Assembly (NCBI GenBank): GCA_964467785.1
Contig: CAYXVB010000010.1
Location: 1 to 39,237 of the forward strand
Origin: CAYXVB01 sp964467785
GTDB taxonomy: Bacteria > Bdellovibrionota > UBA1018
Length of the DNA stretch: 39,237 bases
Reading direction: 5' to 3'
The translations under genes were made by a program, and so were the position numbers. This document shows positions 7,981 through 16,289 of the stretch, one piece after another; position 1 is the stretch's first letter; each line of letters begins with the position of its first letter. Under the pieces are notes generated by a model. It had not been told where the DNA came from. It saw only the letters and a list, made by a program, of their open reading frames with translations, and ran no database searches.

Positions 7981-8982
7981 ATGCGCGTGACCGAGGGAAC
8001 CAATTACGACACGATCCGAGACAGCATTCAGAGGTCCCGGTCGCGCATGGAAAACCTGCAGCAGCAGTCGGCTACTCTCAAGAAGCTCAATGCGCCCTCG
8101 GACGATCCGGTGGGATCGGCCAAGGTTCTCGAAGTCAGGACGGACCGGATGAACAACGATCAGTTCCAGATGAACGCCAAGCTGGCCGAGACGTTCCTGA
8201 ACAACTCGGATCATGCTCTCGAGGAACTATCGAATCTTCTCGTCCGGGCCAAGGAGATCGCTGTCGGCCAATCTAGCGGCGCCAGCGCAAATGACGACAC
8301 GCGTCTAGCTGTTGCGGAAGAAGTCAGTCAACTTTACCAGCAGGCGGTCGCCACGGCGAACCGCAGAATTGGCGATCGCTATATTTTTGGCGGCTATAAA
8401 ACAAACAAACCGCCACTCGATAGTGAAGGCCGATACACGGGTGACAACGGTCATATGATGAGCGAGATCGCTAAGGGCATCTTTCTCTCGATGAATGTGC
8501 CCGGGATCGAGATCTTCAACACGAATCCACAGGCTTCAGAGGATGCTCGGAGCGATATTTACAAAAATCAGACCCAAGGCGAAAAGCAGCAAAATCGGAC
8601 ACTTGCAGCTAATGGTGAAAGTACTCTTGAAAGGTCTGAGGCGGAGAACGTCAACCTATTTCAGGAACTTCAAAATCTCCGGATTGCTCTTCTTGCGGGA
8701 GATACAAGCGGCATTCAGAACACGCTTGAGCGTTTCGATCAGATGCATGCGAAAGTGGTATCCGAGAGAGCTAAGATTGGGGCGCGCGTCGCCGGGCTCC
8801 AAACCACGACACAATCGCTGGAACGCCATACGATCACCAATGCCCAGCTGACTTCCCAATTGGAAGATGCGGACATGGCACAAGTGGTGAGCGACCTAGC
8901 CCGGGAAGAGACGATTTTTCGGAGTTCGCTCCAAAGCTCGCACAAGCTGATTCAGCCCACTCTATTGGATTTTCTAAAATAG
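7981..8982 (+). CDS. flgL: Hook-filament junction protein 3, FlgL
   Basis: FlgL is a flagellin-like junction protein added on top of FlgK. The 333-residue product has the flagellin-family N-terminus (NLQQQSATLKKLNAPSDDP, about residues 24-42). It also has the C-terminal helix (TSQLEDADMAQVVSDLAREE). The ATG at 7981 is preceded by GGGAG at a suitable distance. The 16-base gap from flgK indicates one operon. Confidence 0.93.
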   Translation: MRVTEGTNYDTIRDSIQRSRSRMENLQQQSATLKKLNAPSDDPVGSAKVLEVRTDRMNNDQFQMNAKLAETFLNNSDHALEELSNLLVRAKEIAVGQSSGASANDDTRLAVAEEVSQLYQQAVATANRRIGDRYIFGGYKTNKPPLDSEGRYTGDNGHMMSEIAKGIFLSMNVPGIEIFNTNPQASEDARSDIYKNQTQGEKQQNRTLAANGESTLERSEAENVNLFQELQNLRIALLAGDTSGIQNTLERFDQMHAKVVSERAKIGARVAGLQTTTQSLERHTITNAQLTSQLEDADMAQVVSDLAREETIFRSSLQSSHKLIQPTLLDFLK

Positions 8983-9086
8983 TTCTACGGGGTTGGTTGA
9001 GGGACAAAAAGGTTGCAAGTGGCAGGGCGTTAGATTAAACCCAGCCCGGTAAAGGAATACACTCATTACGCGGAGATGGAGATCTT

Positions 9087-9308
9087 ATGTTAGTATTAAC
9101 CCGGAAGCTCGGCGAAAGCATCGCCATTGACGACCACATCAAGATTGTTGTGGTTCAGATCAAGGGCAAGCAAGTTCGTCTTGGCATCCAGGCTCCTAAA
9201 GAGACCAAAATTCACCGCGAGGAAGTTTATGCGGTGATTCAAGAGCAGAACAAGGAAGCTGCGAAACCCGTTGCCGTTGCTCAGATTTCTAAGGCGTTAA
9301 AGGGTTAA
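9087..9308 (+). CDS. csrA: Carbon storage regulator CsrA
   Basis: CsrA is a dimeric RNA-binding protein that blocks or stabilises target mRNAs by binding GGA motifs. The product has 73 residues and matches the family from the first residue (MLVLTRKLGES). It includes the RNA-contact segment with Arg44 in IHREEV. The region ahead of the ATG contains CGGAG and ATGGAG, which double as Shine-Dalgarno and possible CsrA sites, so autoregulation is plausible. It sits between flgL and fliW, the classic neighbourhood in which CsrA controls late flagellar proteins. Confidence 0.97.
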   Translation: MLVLTRKLGESIAIDDHIKIVVVQIKGKQVRLGIQAPKETKIHREEVYAVIQEQNKEAAKPVAVAQISKALKG

Positions 9309-9343
9309 TCGGGTTACCTTCTTTCGCCGAACGGAGGTTGGGC

Positions 9344-9901
9344 GTGATCGTGAAAACAGGACGTTTTGGACAGCTCAGCATGAGCGACGAGGACATCATT
9401 ACCTTTCCGGAAGGCATCCTCGGATTTCCCGAATTCAAAAAATATTGCCTGATCGATTCAGGCGATGAAACGCTGATTCTTTGGCTGCAGTCAGTCGAGA
9501 ATCCCGATATTGCGTTCGCTGTGCTTGAGCCAAAAATATTCAAGCTAGATTATGCCGCGCGTCTTTCCGCTGCGGAACTTCGCGAACTCAAGCTTGAGAA
9601 CATCAATCAGTCGGCGGTGTTCAGCATCCTCACGATCCCGAGCGATGACTTGACCCAGATGACTGCTAATCTCAAAGCTCCAATTGTCATCAACTTGAAG
9701 GAACGCGTTGCTCGCCAAGTCGTTCTTCAGGAAAACGAATACAGCGTGAAGCACTTGATGTTCAAGGAGCTCCGCGCCCATCTCATGACTATCGCGTCGA
9801 CTCAGGGGAACGCGGCCGCACGGACAGTCGCTCAACAGGTCGCACCGGTTGCGATCCGAGACATTCCGCCTTCGCTTACGGTCAAGAGTCTGAGCATCTG
9901 A
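9344..9901 (+). CDS. fliW: Flagellar assembly factor FliW (CsrA antagonist)
   Basis: FliW binds CsrA and removes it from its mRNA targets until flagellin displaces it, coupling filament assembly to translation. The 185-residue product has the signature segments TGRFGQL, ITFPEGILGFPEF (about residues 20-32) and a FSILTIP element. I chose GTG at 9344 because the Shine-Dalgarno ACGGAGG (9331-9337) lies six bases ahead; a TTG at 9338 would touch it. The protein is longer than the typical 150 or so residues, with an Ala/Val-rich tail. It is adjacent to csrA, as in other phyla. Confidence 0.94.
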   Translation: MIVKTGRFGQLSMSDEDIITFPEGILGFPEFKKYCLIDSGDETLILWLQSVENPDIAFAVLEPKIFKLDYAARLSAAELRELKLENINQSAVFSILTIPSDDLTQMTANLKAPIVINLKERVARQVVLQENEYSVKHLMFKELRAHLMTIASTQGNAAARTVAQQVAPVAIRDIPPSLTVKSLSI

Positions 9902-9912
9902 CCGTTGGTCAG
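9898..9912. terminator. Short hairpin between converging genes
   Basis: CTGACC-GTT-GGTCAG is a perfect six-base-pair stem with a three-base loop. It overlaps the stop of fliW and lies just beyond the stop of the small minus-strand gene at 9917. A weak T-rich tract follows on the + strand (GGTTTTATCTT). It may act as a weak terminator for the flagellar operon. Confidence 0.35.
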
Positions 9913-9916
9913 GTAT

Positions 9917-10090
9917 TCAGGTTTTATCTTGAGCAATCGGAAGCTGGTCTGATTTTAGCTTCTTGATCGCGGAGACCGCCGCTTCGAACGCACCCTCGGC
10001 GCAGAGCCCCGACTGCAGCGCGTCTTCGTAGGCTTCCACGGCTACCCGTATGCAGCATTTCTTGATCGTTTCGAAGTCCGTTTCTGTCAT
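9917..10090 (-). CDS. Small acidic protein of 57 residues
   Basis: Reading the minus strand from 10090 gives 57 residues. They begin MTETDFETIKKCCIRVA and continue with a regular amphipathic helix pattern around EAYEDALQSGLCAEGAFEAA (about residues 19-38). The AYEDA..SGLC.EGA..AA pattern recalls short uncharacterised proteins I have seen in other proteobacteria. That is recollection, not a search result. It has two adjacent cysteines (12-13) and one near residue 30. The Shine-Dalgarno is weak. It converges on fliW with a hairpin between the two. No function can be assigned. Confidence 0.5.
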   Translation of the reverse strand: MTETDFETIKKCCIRVAVEAYEDALQSGLCAEGAFEAAVSAIKKLKSDQLPIAQDKT

Positions 10091-10203
10091 TCAGTAAACC
10101 CAGTAAACCACCCGTCGCTGATTGAGTAAAGCCGTGCGAAAAGTTGCCGCCGTATGCTGATGGCACGCCCTTGGCAACTCCTAGTCCAGAGGAGTGCAAC
10201 TTC

Positions 10204-10695
10204 ATGCGGTATCATCGAGTAACGTCCGGCGTAAGCGATATCAATCGAGCGATCCAGCGACTGTTGCGCGCAGAGTTCCGACTGATCCAGGCGGAGCTCA
10301 GGGATGCCAGCGGACGTGTATCCGCGGATCTCAGGAATGCCGTTCTATTCAGTGCGGTGGCGATGCTGGGGATCATGCCCTTCCTCGCTTTCCTGGTGAT
10401 CGGACTTGGCGGGATCCTCAATGACAACTATTGGCTCAGTGCTCTGATCGTTTCGGTCCTGTGTTTTGGCGTCGGGGGAGTGATGGCCTATCGTGCGTTT
10501 AAGCGCATTACAGCCGAGGATTTGAGTCTCCCGCATTCACGCCAATCTCTGGAGCGCATTGTCCTTTTCACTAGGGACACTCTCTCGCGCATCCGCCCGC
10601 ATGCGGTCAATGTCGTGAGTGAAGTGCCCCCGAGCGAGATGATCAGTACCACGCCGGAGGCCGAGAAAGTCGAAAGCCAGCGGAGGGCCGCCTGA
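10204..10695 (+). CDS. YqjE-like membrane protein (phage holin superfamily III type)
   Basis: The 163-residue product has an amphipathic N-terminal helix (about residues 9-40). Two hydrophobic membrane segments follow (about 42-67 and 74-95), then a charged tail. This layout matches the YqjE/DUF1469 group of inner-membrane proteins, often linked to stress and found beside DUF883-type proteins. I place the start at ATG 10204, with GAGGAG just ahead, rather than at an upstream ATG at 10144. The next gene starts on its stop codon (TGATG), so the two are coupled. The molecular role is unknown. Confidence 0.65.
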   Translation: MRYHRVTSGVSDINRAIQRLLRAEFRLIQAELRDASGRVSADLRNAVLFSAVAMLGIMPFLAFLVIGLGGILNDNYWLSALIVSVLCFGVGGVMAYRAFKRITAEDLSLPHSRQSLERIVLFTRDTLSRIRPHAVNVVSEVPPSEMISTTPEAEKVESQRRAA

Positions 10696-11036
10696 TGAAG
10701 AAACCGGATTTGAAACAAGCTGAGGCCGATGTTGAAAACAGCATGAGTGAATTTGAGCGGGCCGTCGACGAGCTGAGTTCGAGCTGGTCGGCCGCGTCCC
10801 AGAACCTCTCTGGAATTGCGAGTTCAGCTGGTGCGATCGCGGACCGGTTGGGCAATCGAGCGACTTTCACCACTTGGGCGTCTATTTTCGTGAGCGGTTT
10901 GATCGCCGGCTATATGATTTCGCGAGCCCGAAGCAGCGCCTATCACCCGAGTCAGGCCCCGACTCGGGTGCATCCACCTCACGGAGCCACCGACGAAATG
11001 GGTGGCCGGATCAGTCCGGTCGATAGCGTTATTTGA
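10695..11036 (+). CDS. Small membrane-anchored protein, partner of the YqjE-like protein
   Basis: The 113-residue product has a helical, acidic N-terminal half (residues 5-55) and one membrane segment near residues 58-78 (WASIFVSGLIAGYMI). A His/Pro-rich tail ends the protein. The order of helix, membrane anchor and basic end recalls DUF883/DUF3618-type proteins that accompany YqjE, but the match is only by layout. It overlaps the preceding gene by one base and converges on the next gene with an eight-base overlap. Confidence 0.6.
   Translation: MKKPDLKQAEADVENSMSEFERAVDELSSSWSAASQNLSGIASSAGAIADRLGNRATFTTWASIFVSGLIAGYMISRARSSAYHPSQAPTRVHPPHGATDEMGGRISPVDSVI
10944..10970 (+). repeat. Strong inverted repeat inside the 3' end of a gene
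   Basis: CACCCGAGTC and GACTCGGGTG are perfect ten-base arms around a seven-base loop. The hairpin lies within the codons for the disordered His/Pro tail of the small membrane protein, about 65 bases before its stop. There is no T-run, so it is not a standard terminator. It might mark an mRNA 3' end or be a coincidental repeat. Confidence 0.5.
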
Positions 11037-11766
11037 CCCGCGCCTGTGATGCCATCTCGAGATAGGCCGTCGCTTCGCGATTTCCCGGATGCACCGAGAG
11101 CACGGACTCCCATTCGAGCTCCGCATCGAGTACATTGCCCTGGCTATAATGCAAAAGCCCGAGCTGGATGCGTGCAGGAAGGAAGTCCGCGGCTTCGCGC
11201 TTGAGCTGCTGCAGCTCCTGCATGGCGCGGGTGACGAATCCCTTCTTCGCGTATGCTTTGGCGCGGCGGATGCGGATGTCAAGCGTTGTTGGATCAAGAA
11301 GCGCTGCCTTGGAGTACTCCTCGATCGCTTCGTCGTATCGGCGATAGCGGAAGTAAAGATCAGCCAATTCGAGATGCTTGACCGCGAATTTGCGATCGAT
11401 GCCAAGCTCCGATGCGCTCGCGCCTCCGCGGCGATGCGCGACGGACTGATTGGCCTGCTCAAAGACACGCTTGGCCTCGTCATAGCGGCCGATATCGTTG
11501 TAAAGAACCGATAAGCAGATCGCCGCGTCCGTGTGGTGCGGATCGAGGTGGAGGGACTTTTTGAGATTCTCGATAGTCTTTCCGAGCTGCCCCTGGAAGT
11601 AATACATCACGCCCAGCAAGTAAAAACCGTCGGCGCCCTCCGGGTTCTTGTCGATCTTGTCCTGGATGAGCACCTGCGCGCGCGCGAAATCGCGGCGGCT
11701 CAGGAGATCCTGGATGTGGCGATCAGCGCTTGTCGCCGTCGAGGCCGTTTGAGTTTCGAGCTGCAT
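11029..11766 (-). CDS. Tetratricopeptide repeat protein
   Basis: The 245-residue product is almost wholly TPR. I count about five repeats with the W/Y-x-LG-x-x-Y-x-x-G-x-x-x-x-A pattern (for example YLLGVMYYFQGQLGKTIENL and LADLYFRYRRYDEAIEEY), from about residue 45 to the end. No signal peptide or membrane segment is visible, so it is likely cytoplasmic, although it follows an outer-membrane assembly gene. The start lies 44 bases inside bamD, which suggests coupled translation. TPR proteins are scaffolds; the partner here is unknown. Confidence 0.8.
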   Translation of the reverse strand: MQLETQTASTATSADRHIQDLLSRRDFARAQVLIQDKIDKNPEGADGFYLLGVMYYFQGQLGKTIENLKKSLHLDPHHTDAAICLSVLYNDIGRYDEAKRVFEQANQSVAHRRGGASASELGIDRKFAVKHLELADLYFRYRRYDEAIEEYSKAALLDPTTLDIRIRRAKAYAKKGFVTRAMQELQQLKREAADFLPARIQLGLLHYSQGNVLDAELEWESVLSVHPGNREATAYLEMASQARVK

Positions 11767-12421
11767 TGGCGGTTACTCCTGCCAGTTTTTGCGCGGCGAC
11801 CTTGGCGGTTTCCGTGTCTGGATAAAGTTCGAGGACCTTCTTGTATCTTGGGATCGCCGCCTCATACATCTCGCGCTTGGCGTAATATTCAGCGACGTAG
11901 AGTTCCTTGTCGGCGAGAGTCTTGCGCACGTGTGCGAGATCGGAGCGCGCTTCTTTCGATTCAGCGCCAGTTGGAAAACGTTTGAGATACTCGCCATAAG
12001 CCGTGTCCGCCCGAGCTGCGGGACCGAGATCGCGCGCGACCGTGCTTGGCATATCGTTGAAGTAAGACTTGGCGGCGCGGAACAGCGCGTAGGGTACTTT
12101 TTCATGCCTGGGATGAAGATCGGCAAAGGCTTCGTAGGCCGCGGCGGACTCCGCGAAAGACTCTTGCATGAAGTAGACGTCGGCAAGCTTGAGCGCGGCG
12201 TCAATCGCTACTTTGGAATAGGGGAAGCGATTCTTGATCATCCGAAGCTTGTCGGTGGCCATCTGAAAGCGGTCGCTCCTGATGTCGTCATCCACTTCCT
12301 CGAGAAGGGCGGCCGGGTCGTTTTGATCCACCGGTTTGCTCGAGCACCCGCTCAGGAGATGGCTGACGCCGAGAATGCCCAGGATAAGGAGACTGACGGA
12401 ATACCAGCGACGATTGCGCAT
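11723..12421 (-). CDS. bamD: Outer membrane assembly lipoprotein BamD
   Basis: The 232-residue product has a lipoprotein signal with lipobox LLSGC (Cys at about residue 26). TPR repeats of the BamD/YfiO type follow: FPYSKVAIDAALKLADVYF, YEAFADLHPRHEKVPYALF and YLKRFPTGAESKEAR. BamD is the essential TPR subunit of the BAM complex that inserts beta-barrels in the outer membrane. The last part has a fourth repeat (AIPRYKKVLELYPDTE). Length is normal. It lies between an SH3/TPR membrane protein and a cytoplasmic TPR protein, all on the minus strand. Confidence 0.88.
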   Translation of the reverse strand: MRNRRWYSVSLLILGILGVSHLLSGCSSKPVDQNDPAALLEEVDDDIRSDRFQMATDKLRMIKNRFPYSKVAIDAALKLADVYFMQESFAESAAAYEAFADLHPRHEKVPYALFRAAKSYFNDMPSTVARDLGPAARADTAYGEYLKRFPTGAESKEARSDLAHVRKTLADKELYVAEYYAKREMYEAAIPRYKKVLELYPDTETAKVAAQKLAGVTANAARNSNGLDGDKR

Positions 12422-12455
12422 ACTTCTATCATATAAAGCACATCCGGCGATTGAG

Positions 12456-13253
12456 CTAAAGCTCCAAAATCACCTTGTCACGCACCCAGCCAATGGCGTC
12501 GGGCGAATAGCGAATCTGGACCCAGGTTTCGGACGCCGGCGTAGAGTCCGCGGTCCGTGTACCGAGCAGTCGAATTTTGATTCCGGCTTCCAGGCGGCTC
12601 AGCTCGGAAAACCGCTCGCCGGGTCCGCTGCGGATGATTTCCCGCTCAAGGGCCACGGCGGGAGGGTGGCTTTCGGCCAGTCGCTGCGCGACATACATGC
12701 CAGCGCAGATCAGCAGGCCCACTAAGCTGATTACCCCGGCGGGTTCCGTGACGGTACGACGGACATTACGCGACTTTGAGTAGGCTTTTGTCCAAAGCAA
12801 AATCAAACAAAACGTGAGGAAGCCTAATGCGGCGCGCACTTCATCCAGTGAGATGTGCTCGGCGATAGACTCGAGCCAGGTGGAGGCGGGGTCCAGCTTC
12901 TCTGAGCCGATGCTTCGAGCTAAAGCCACACGCGCCAAGCGGAGGTTGTATTGGGTGTCCGAGTCATGTGGCGAGATGCTGCGGGCTTTTTCCAAATAGG
13001 CTACCGACTCACCGAAGCGGTCGAGTTTGAACGCCATCGTGCCCATATTGTAGTAATAGGCGCCCGTGTTTACCTTCTGCTGAAGCAAATTGGCGTACGC
13101 ATCCTTGACTTTGCCGGAGTCGTAGAGCGCACGGGTCTGTTGCCAGCGCTCATCTGGAGTTGTGGAAGAAGATTCTGCGCGCGCAACTGTTCCGGTCAGG
13201 CAAAGCAACAAAGCAAAAGTGGAAAATGCGCCCGCACTGTAGAGCTTGAACAT
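12456..13253 (-). CDS. BatE-like protein with TPR, two membrane segments and SH3 domain
   Basis: The 265-residue product has a signal peptide (to about residue 27, ending ARA) and TPR-like repeats (about 35-110, including AYYYNMGTMAFKLDRFGESVAYLEKA). Two membrane segments follow near residues 140-157 and 173-190. A C-terminal bacterial SH3-like domain comes last (about 200-265, ending WVQIRYSPDAIGWVRDKVILEL). This order matches the last protein of Bat aerotolerance operons (BatE type), but no MoxR or VWA Bat genes are beside it. It probably works in the periplasm at the inner membrane. It is transcribed away from the aminotransferase operon. Confidence 0.6.
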   Translation of the reverse strand: MFKLYSAGAFSTFALLLCLTGTVARAESSSTTPDERWQQTRALYDSGKVKDAYANLLQQKVNTGAYYYNMGTMAFKLDRFGESVAYLEKARSISPHDSDTQYNLRLARVALARSIGSEKLDPASTWLESIAEHISLDEVRAALGFLTFCLILLWTKAYSKSRNVRRTVTEPAGVISLVGLLICAGMYVAQRLAESHPPAVALEREIIRSGPGERFSELSRLEAGIKIRLLGTRTADSTPASETWVQIRYSPDAIGWVRDKVILEL

Positions 13254-13382
13254 CGTTAAAAAAAATTGCCAGAGGGCTACTCGCCTTGCAACAAAAATAA
13301 GTCAGTGATATTTCATGAAAAAATCGGTGAGCTCGGCGAATTTTCTTTAGTTCAACACACTGGTTTCAATTGAGGAGCAAGC

Positions 13383-14807
13383 ATGTCGTTCGAAGAGGTG
13401 ACGGAGGCGCAGTCTCTCAAGCGTTCTTCCGCATTTGTTTCCGCCAAGAAGAATCTGCTTCAAGTCATCGCCGACGCAAGTGCCAAAGTGAACGGCGTCC
13501 GGCCTTCCCGTTCGGATCAGGCGCGCGAAGAGTACAAAAAGGCGATCGCCGAGTTCCAGCGCGATCGAGGACGCGATCTTTACTTCCCGTTCCTGTCGGC
13601 GGGTCTTGGCCACGGGCCGCTTGTCGAACTTGAGGACGGAAGCGTCAAATACGATTTGATCACGGGCATCGGGATCAACTTCTTCGGCCATTCTCATCCA
13701 GAGCTGATGGCCGAGATGATCGAAGGGCTTTCGCAGGACACCATGCAAGGAAACCTGCAGCCGGGCGTCGAGGCCAAGGCCATCCTCAATGAAATTCTCA
13801 AGCACGTCGGGAAGGGCTCGAAGCTCGCCCACGGTTGGATGCTTTGCAGTGGCACGATGTCCAATGAGATCGCGCTCAAGATCATCCGCCAGAAAAAGTT
13901 CCCGGCCACCAAGATCATGGCGTTCCGCGACTGCTTCGCAGGTCGATCGACCGCGATGCAGGAGATCACTGACAATCCGGGTTACCGTCAGGGTCAGCCG
14001 CTATATGGTGAGGTTGAGCTTCTTCCTTTCTTTGACCCCGCCCTTACGCTCGAGAAGAACATCGAGCGCACGCTCGGCGCGATGAAAGATCATCTCACGC
14101 GCTTTCCGGGCAGATTCGCCGCCGTCATGATGGAACCTATCCAGGGCGAAGGCGGCTTCAACGCCGCTCCTCGGGAATGGTATGTCCGCGTTTTCGAAGA
14201 AGCAAAAAAGGCGAACCTCGCGGTCTGGCTCGACGAGATCCAGACGTTCGGACGTACGGGCGAGCTGTTCTGTTATCAGAAGTTCGGGCTCAATGAGTAC
14301 GTCGATGTCGTCACGGTCGGCAAGATGTTGCAGGCGTGCATGGTGCTTTACAGCGCCGAGTTCAATCCCAAGCCGGGCCTGGTGGCCGGCACGTTCTCGG
14401 GCAGTACAGTTGCTCTCCGTACGGGACGCCGCACGTTGGAGATGCTCACTCAGCAGGGTTACCTGGGTCCAGAAGGCCGTATCGAAAAGTTGGCGGCGCG
14501 TTACGTCGCCAACATGAAGCGGATCTCTGAAGGCTCCTGCAAGGGGCTTGTTTCAGATATCCGTGCGCATGGCGGCATGCTGGCGTTTAAACCCATGGCC
14601 GGCAAGATGGACGACATCAAGGCCGTACTCTTCAAGCTCTTCAACCTGGGTGTGGTCGCGTTTTATTGTGGGCATGGGCCGTACCTCGTCCGGATGTTGC
14701 CTCCTTTTGGAGTGATGAACGAGCACCAGCTCGACGAGGTCTGCGGACTTATAGAGAAGGCCGTGCTCGCGGTTCAAACCGATTCCAAGGCGGGAGCTAC
14801 CCAATGA
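13383..14807 (+). CDS. Class III PLP aminotransferase, probable succinylornithine-type
   Basis: The 474-residue product is a fold-type I, class III (omega) aminotransferase. It shows the PLP pocket motifs CSGTMSNEIALK (about 155-166), MEPIQGEGG and the LDEIQTFGRTG loop (Asp that pairs with the pyridine nitrogen). The probable Schiff-base lysine is in TVGKMLQA. An N-terminal extension of about 45 residues is unusual for ArgD/AstC. The operon partners AstA and AstD suggest it takes the AstC step, removing the delta-amino group of N-succinylornithine. A lysine 6- or 4-aminobutyrate-type activity cannot be excluded. Its stop overlaps the next start by four bases. Confidence 0.75.
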   Translation: MSFEEVTEAQSLKRSSAFVSAKKNLLQVIADASAKVNGVRPSRSDQAREEYKKAIAEFQRDRGRDLYFPFLSAGLGHGPLVELEDGSVKYDLITGIGINFFGHSHPELMAEMIEGLSQDTMQGNLQPGVEAKAILNEILKHVGKGSKLAHGWMLCSGTMSNEIALKIIRQKKFPATKIMAFRDCFAGRSTAMQEITDNPGYRQGQPLYGEVELLPFFDPALTLEKNIERTLGAMKDHLTRFPGRFAAVMMEPIQGEGGFNAAPREWYVRVFEEAKKANLAVWLDEIQTFGRTGELFCYQKFGLNEYVDVVTVGKMLQACMVLYSAEFNPKPGLVAGTFSGSTVALRTGRRTLEMLTQQGYLGPEGRIEKLAARYVANMKRISEGSCKGLVSDIRAHGGMLAFKPMAGKMDDIKAVLFKLFNLGVVAFYCGHGPYLVRMLPPFGVMNEHQLDEVCGLIEKAVLAVQTDSKAGATQ

Positions 14808-16289
14808 AGCGCTTTCTTGAAGAAGCGATCCGGATCATCCGGATCAAGTCAGTCACGGCCAACGGCAATGAAGAGCTAGCCAACTACGTCCATGCCCTGA
14901 TGGTCGAGCGTGGACTCAAGACCCAGCTCCAGCAGGTCACCCACTCGATCGAAGACGTGTCCAAACGCCAGTTCAACGTGATCGGCGTGTTTGGAGACCC
15001 GCTCGTGGACCGTAAAATCCGCAAGGGGCTGCTGCTTAACACCCATCTTGATACGGTGAGCCCCGGCCTGCTCGAAAACTGGACCGAAACCGGTAAAGAT
15101 CCTTTTGCGGCGACGATCAAGGACGGCAAGATCTACGGTCTGGGCACCGCGGACGTGAAGCTCGACTTTCTTTGCAAGCTTTACGCTGTCGCCAAGTTCC
15201 GTGAGCGAAAGCTCAAGCAGCCGATCTATCTAGTGGGCTCCTGTGGCGAAGAGCTGGGAATGTTCGGCGCCAAGTATCTTATCAAGTCGATGGCTCTCAA
15301 TCCCAAGTACGTCGTTGTCGGAGAGCCCTCCGAGCTTAACGTCGTTTACGCCCACAAGTGCCTGAACATCTTCCGGGTGACTATCGGCTATCACCAGGTG
15401 GAGCGCGACGCGCGCGGATTCAACCGTCGCATCGATTTTCACTCAACAGGCAAGTCGGCCCATGGTTCCTACCCGGACCTCGGCGTCAACGCGATCCATC
15501 GTGGGCTGGAGTTCATCCAGATGGCGTCGGACCGGGGTTTTGAGTTCCGGTTCACTCAGTTCGAAGGAGGCGACTCCGTCAACAAGGTGCCTGACCAGGC
15601 CTCGATCCAGTTCTACCTGCCCTCGCGCCAATTTGAGGACTTCAAGAGGTTCTTCCGCGAAGTGGCCGCGAAAAACACGCCAGAGCAGTCTTTCCGCGCC
15701 GAGCTTGGAGGCTCGGGGGATACGGGCGTGCGTTTCTTGCCGGACCTGCTCTTTCCGTGCCTCAGTGAACTGGTTGGCTTTTTCCAGACGATCACCCACG
15801 ACTTCCAGAAGGTGAAGGATCCCACTTACAATCCGGGCCATTCGACGGTGAATCTGGGCAAAATCCGACAAGGTCTCGGCGAGATCACGCTGCATTTCGA
15901 TCTTCGCCTTCTGCCGGATCTGGTCCCCGAGGAGATCGAAAAGCACATCCAACAGGGAGTCAAGGCGATCGCTGCGCGCTTCCCTAATCTCAACCTTTCC
16001 GTGGTGCGCGAGCGTATCAATCCGGGCCTGAATATGACGCTGGAGCATGAATTGCCCAAGCACTGCGCCGCCGCGATNNNNNNNNNNTGCTGGCATCGAA
16101 ACCCGCTTCAACAAAAAGGCCACCTCCACCGAGGCGGCGCAATTTTTCCAGGCGGGCTACGAGGCTGTGGTGTTCGGACCGGGACGTTCCCACGGCAACA
16201 GTCACAGTCCTAACGAGTACAACCAGCTGGAACACCTCGAGAAGGCCACGGCATTCTACGAAAAACTCATCGAAAGGATCTGCACGTGA
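14804..16289 (+). CDS. M20 family metallo-deacylase, split by an assembly gap
   Basis: The N-terminal part shows a M20 (ArgE/DapE/CPG2-like) zinc hydrolase. It has NTHLDT (His81, Asp83), GTADVKLD (bridging Asp117), SCGEE (Glu149/150) and GEPS (Glu174), then the dimerisation-domain motif GKSAHGSYPDLGVNAIH. The last metal-site histidine appears after the gap, in SHGNSHSPNEY. Ten Ns at 16078-16087 separate two reading frames, so the true gap length is not ten and one continuous gene is likely. In this operon it may take the AstE role, cleaving N-succinylglutamate to glutamate and succinate. The ATG overlaps the aminotransferase stop and the stop overlaps the astA GTG, so the operon is coupled. 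Confidence 0.8.
16078..16087. other. Assembly gap (10 Ns)
   Basis: Ten undetermined bases. The reading frame of the M20 gene changes across them, which shows that the placeholder length does not match the real gap. The missing piece is probably small, because the protein motifs on both sides fit one M20 enzyme. Confidence 0.98.

Noticed and set aside
13274..13290. GGGC...TTGCA ahead of the aminotransferase resembles a sigma-54 promoter
   Set aside because: The GG-to-GC distance is 11 instead of 10 and the -24 box is poor, although the AST operon of enteric bacteria does use sigma-54.
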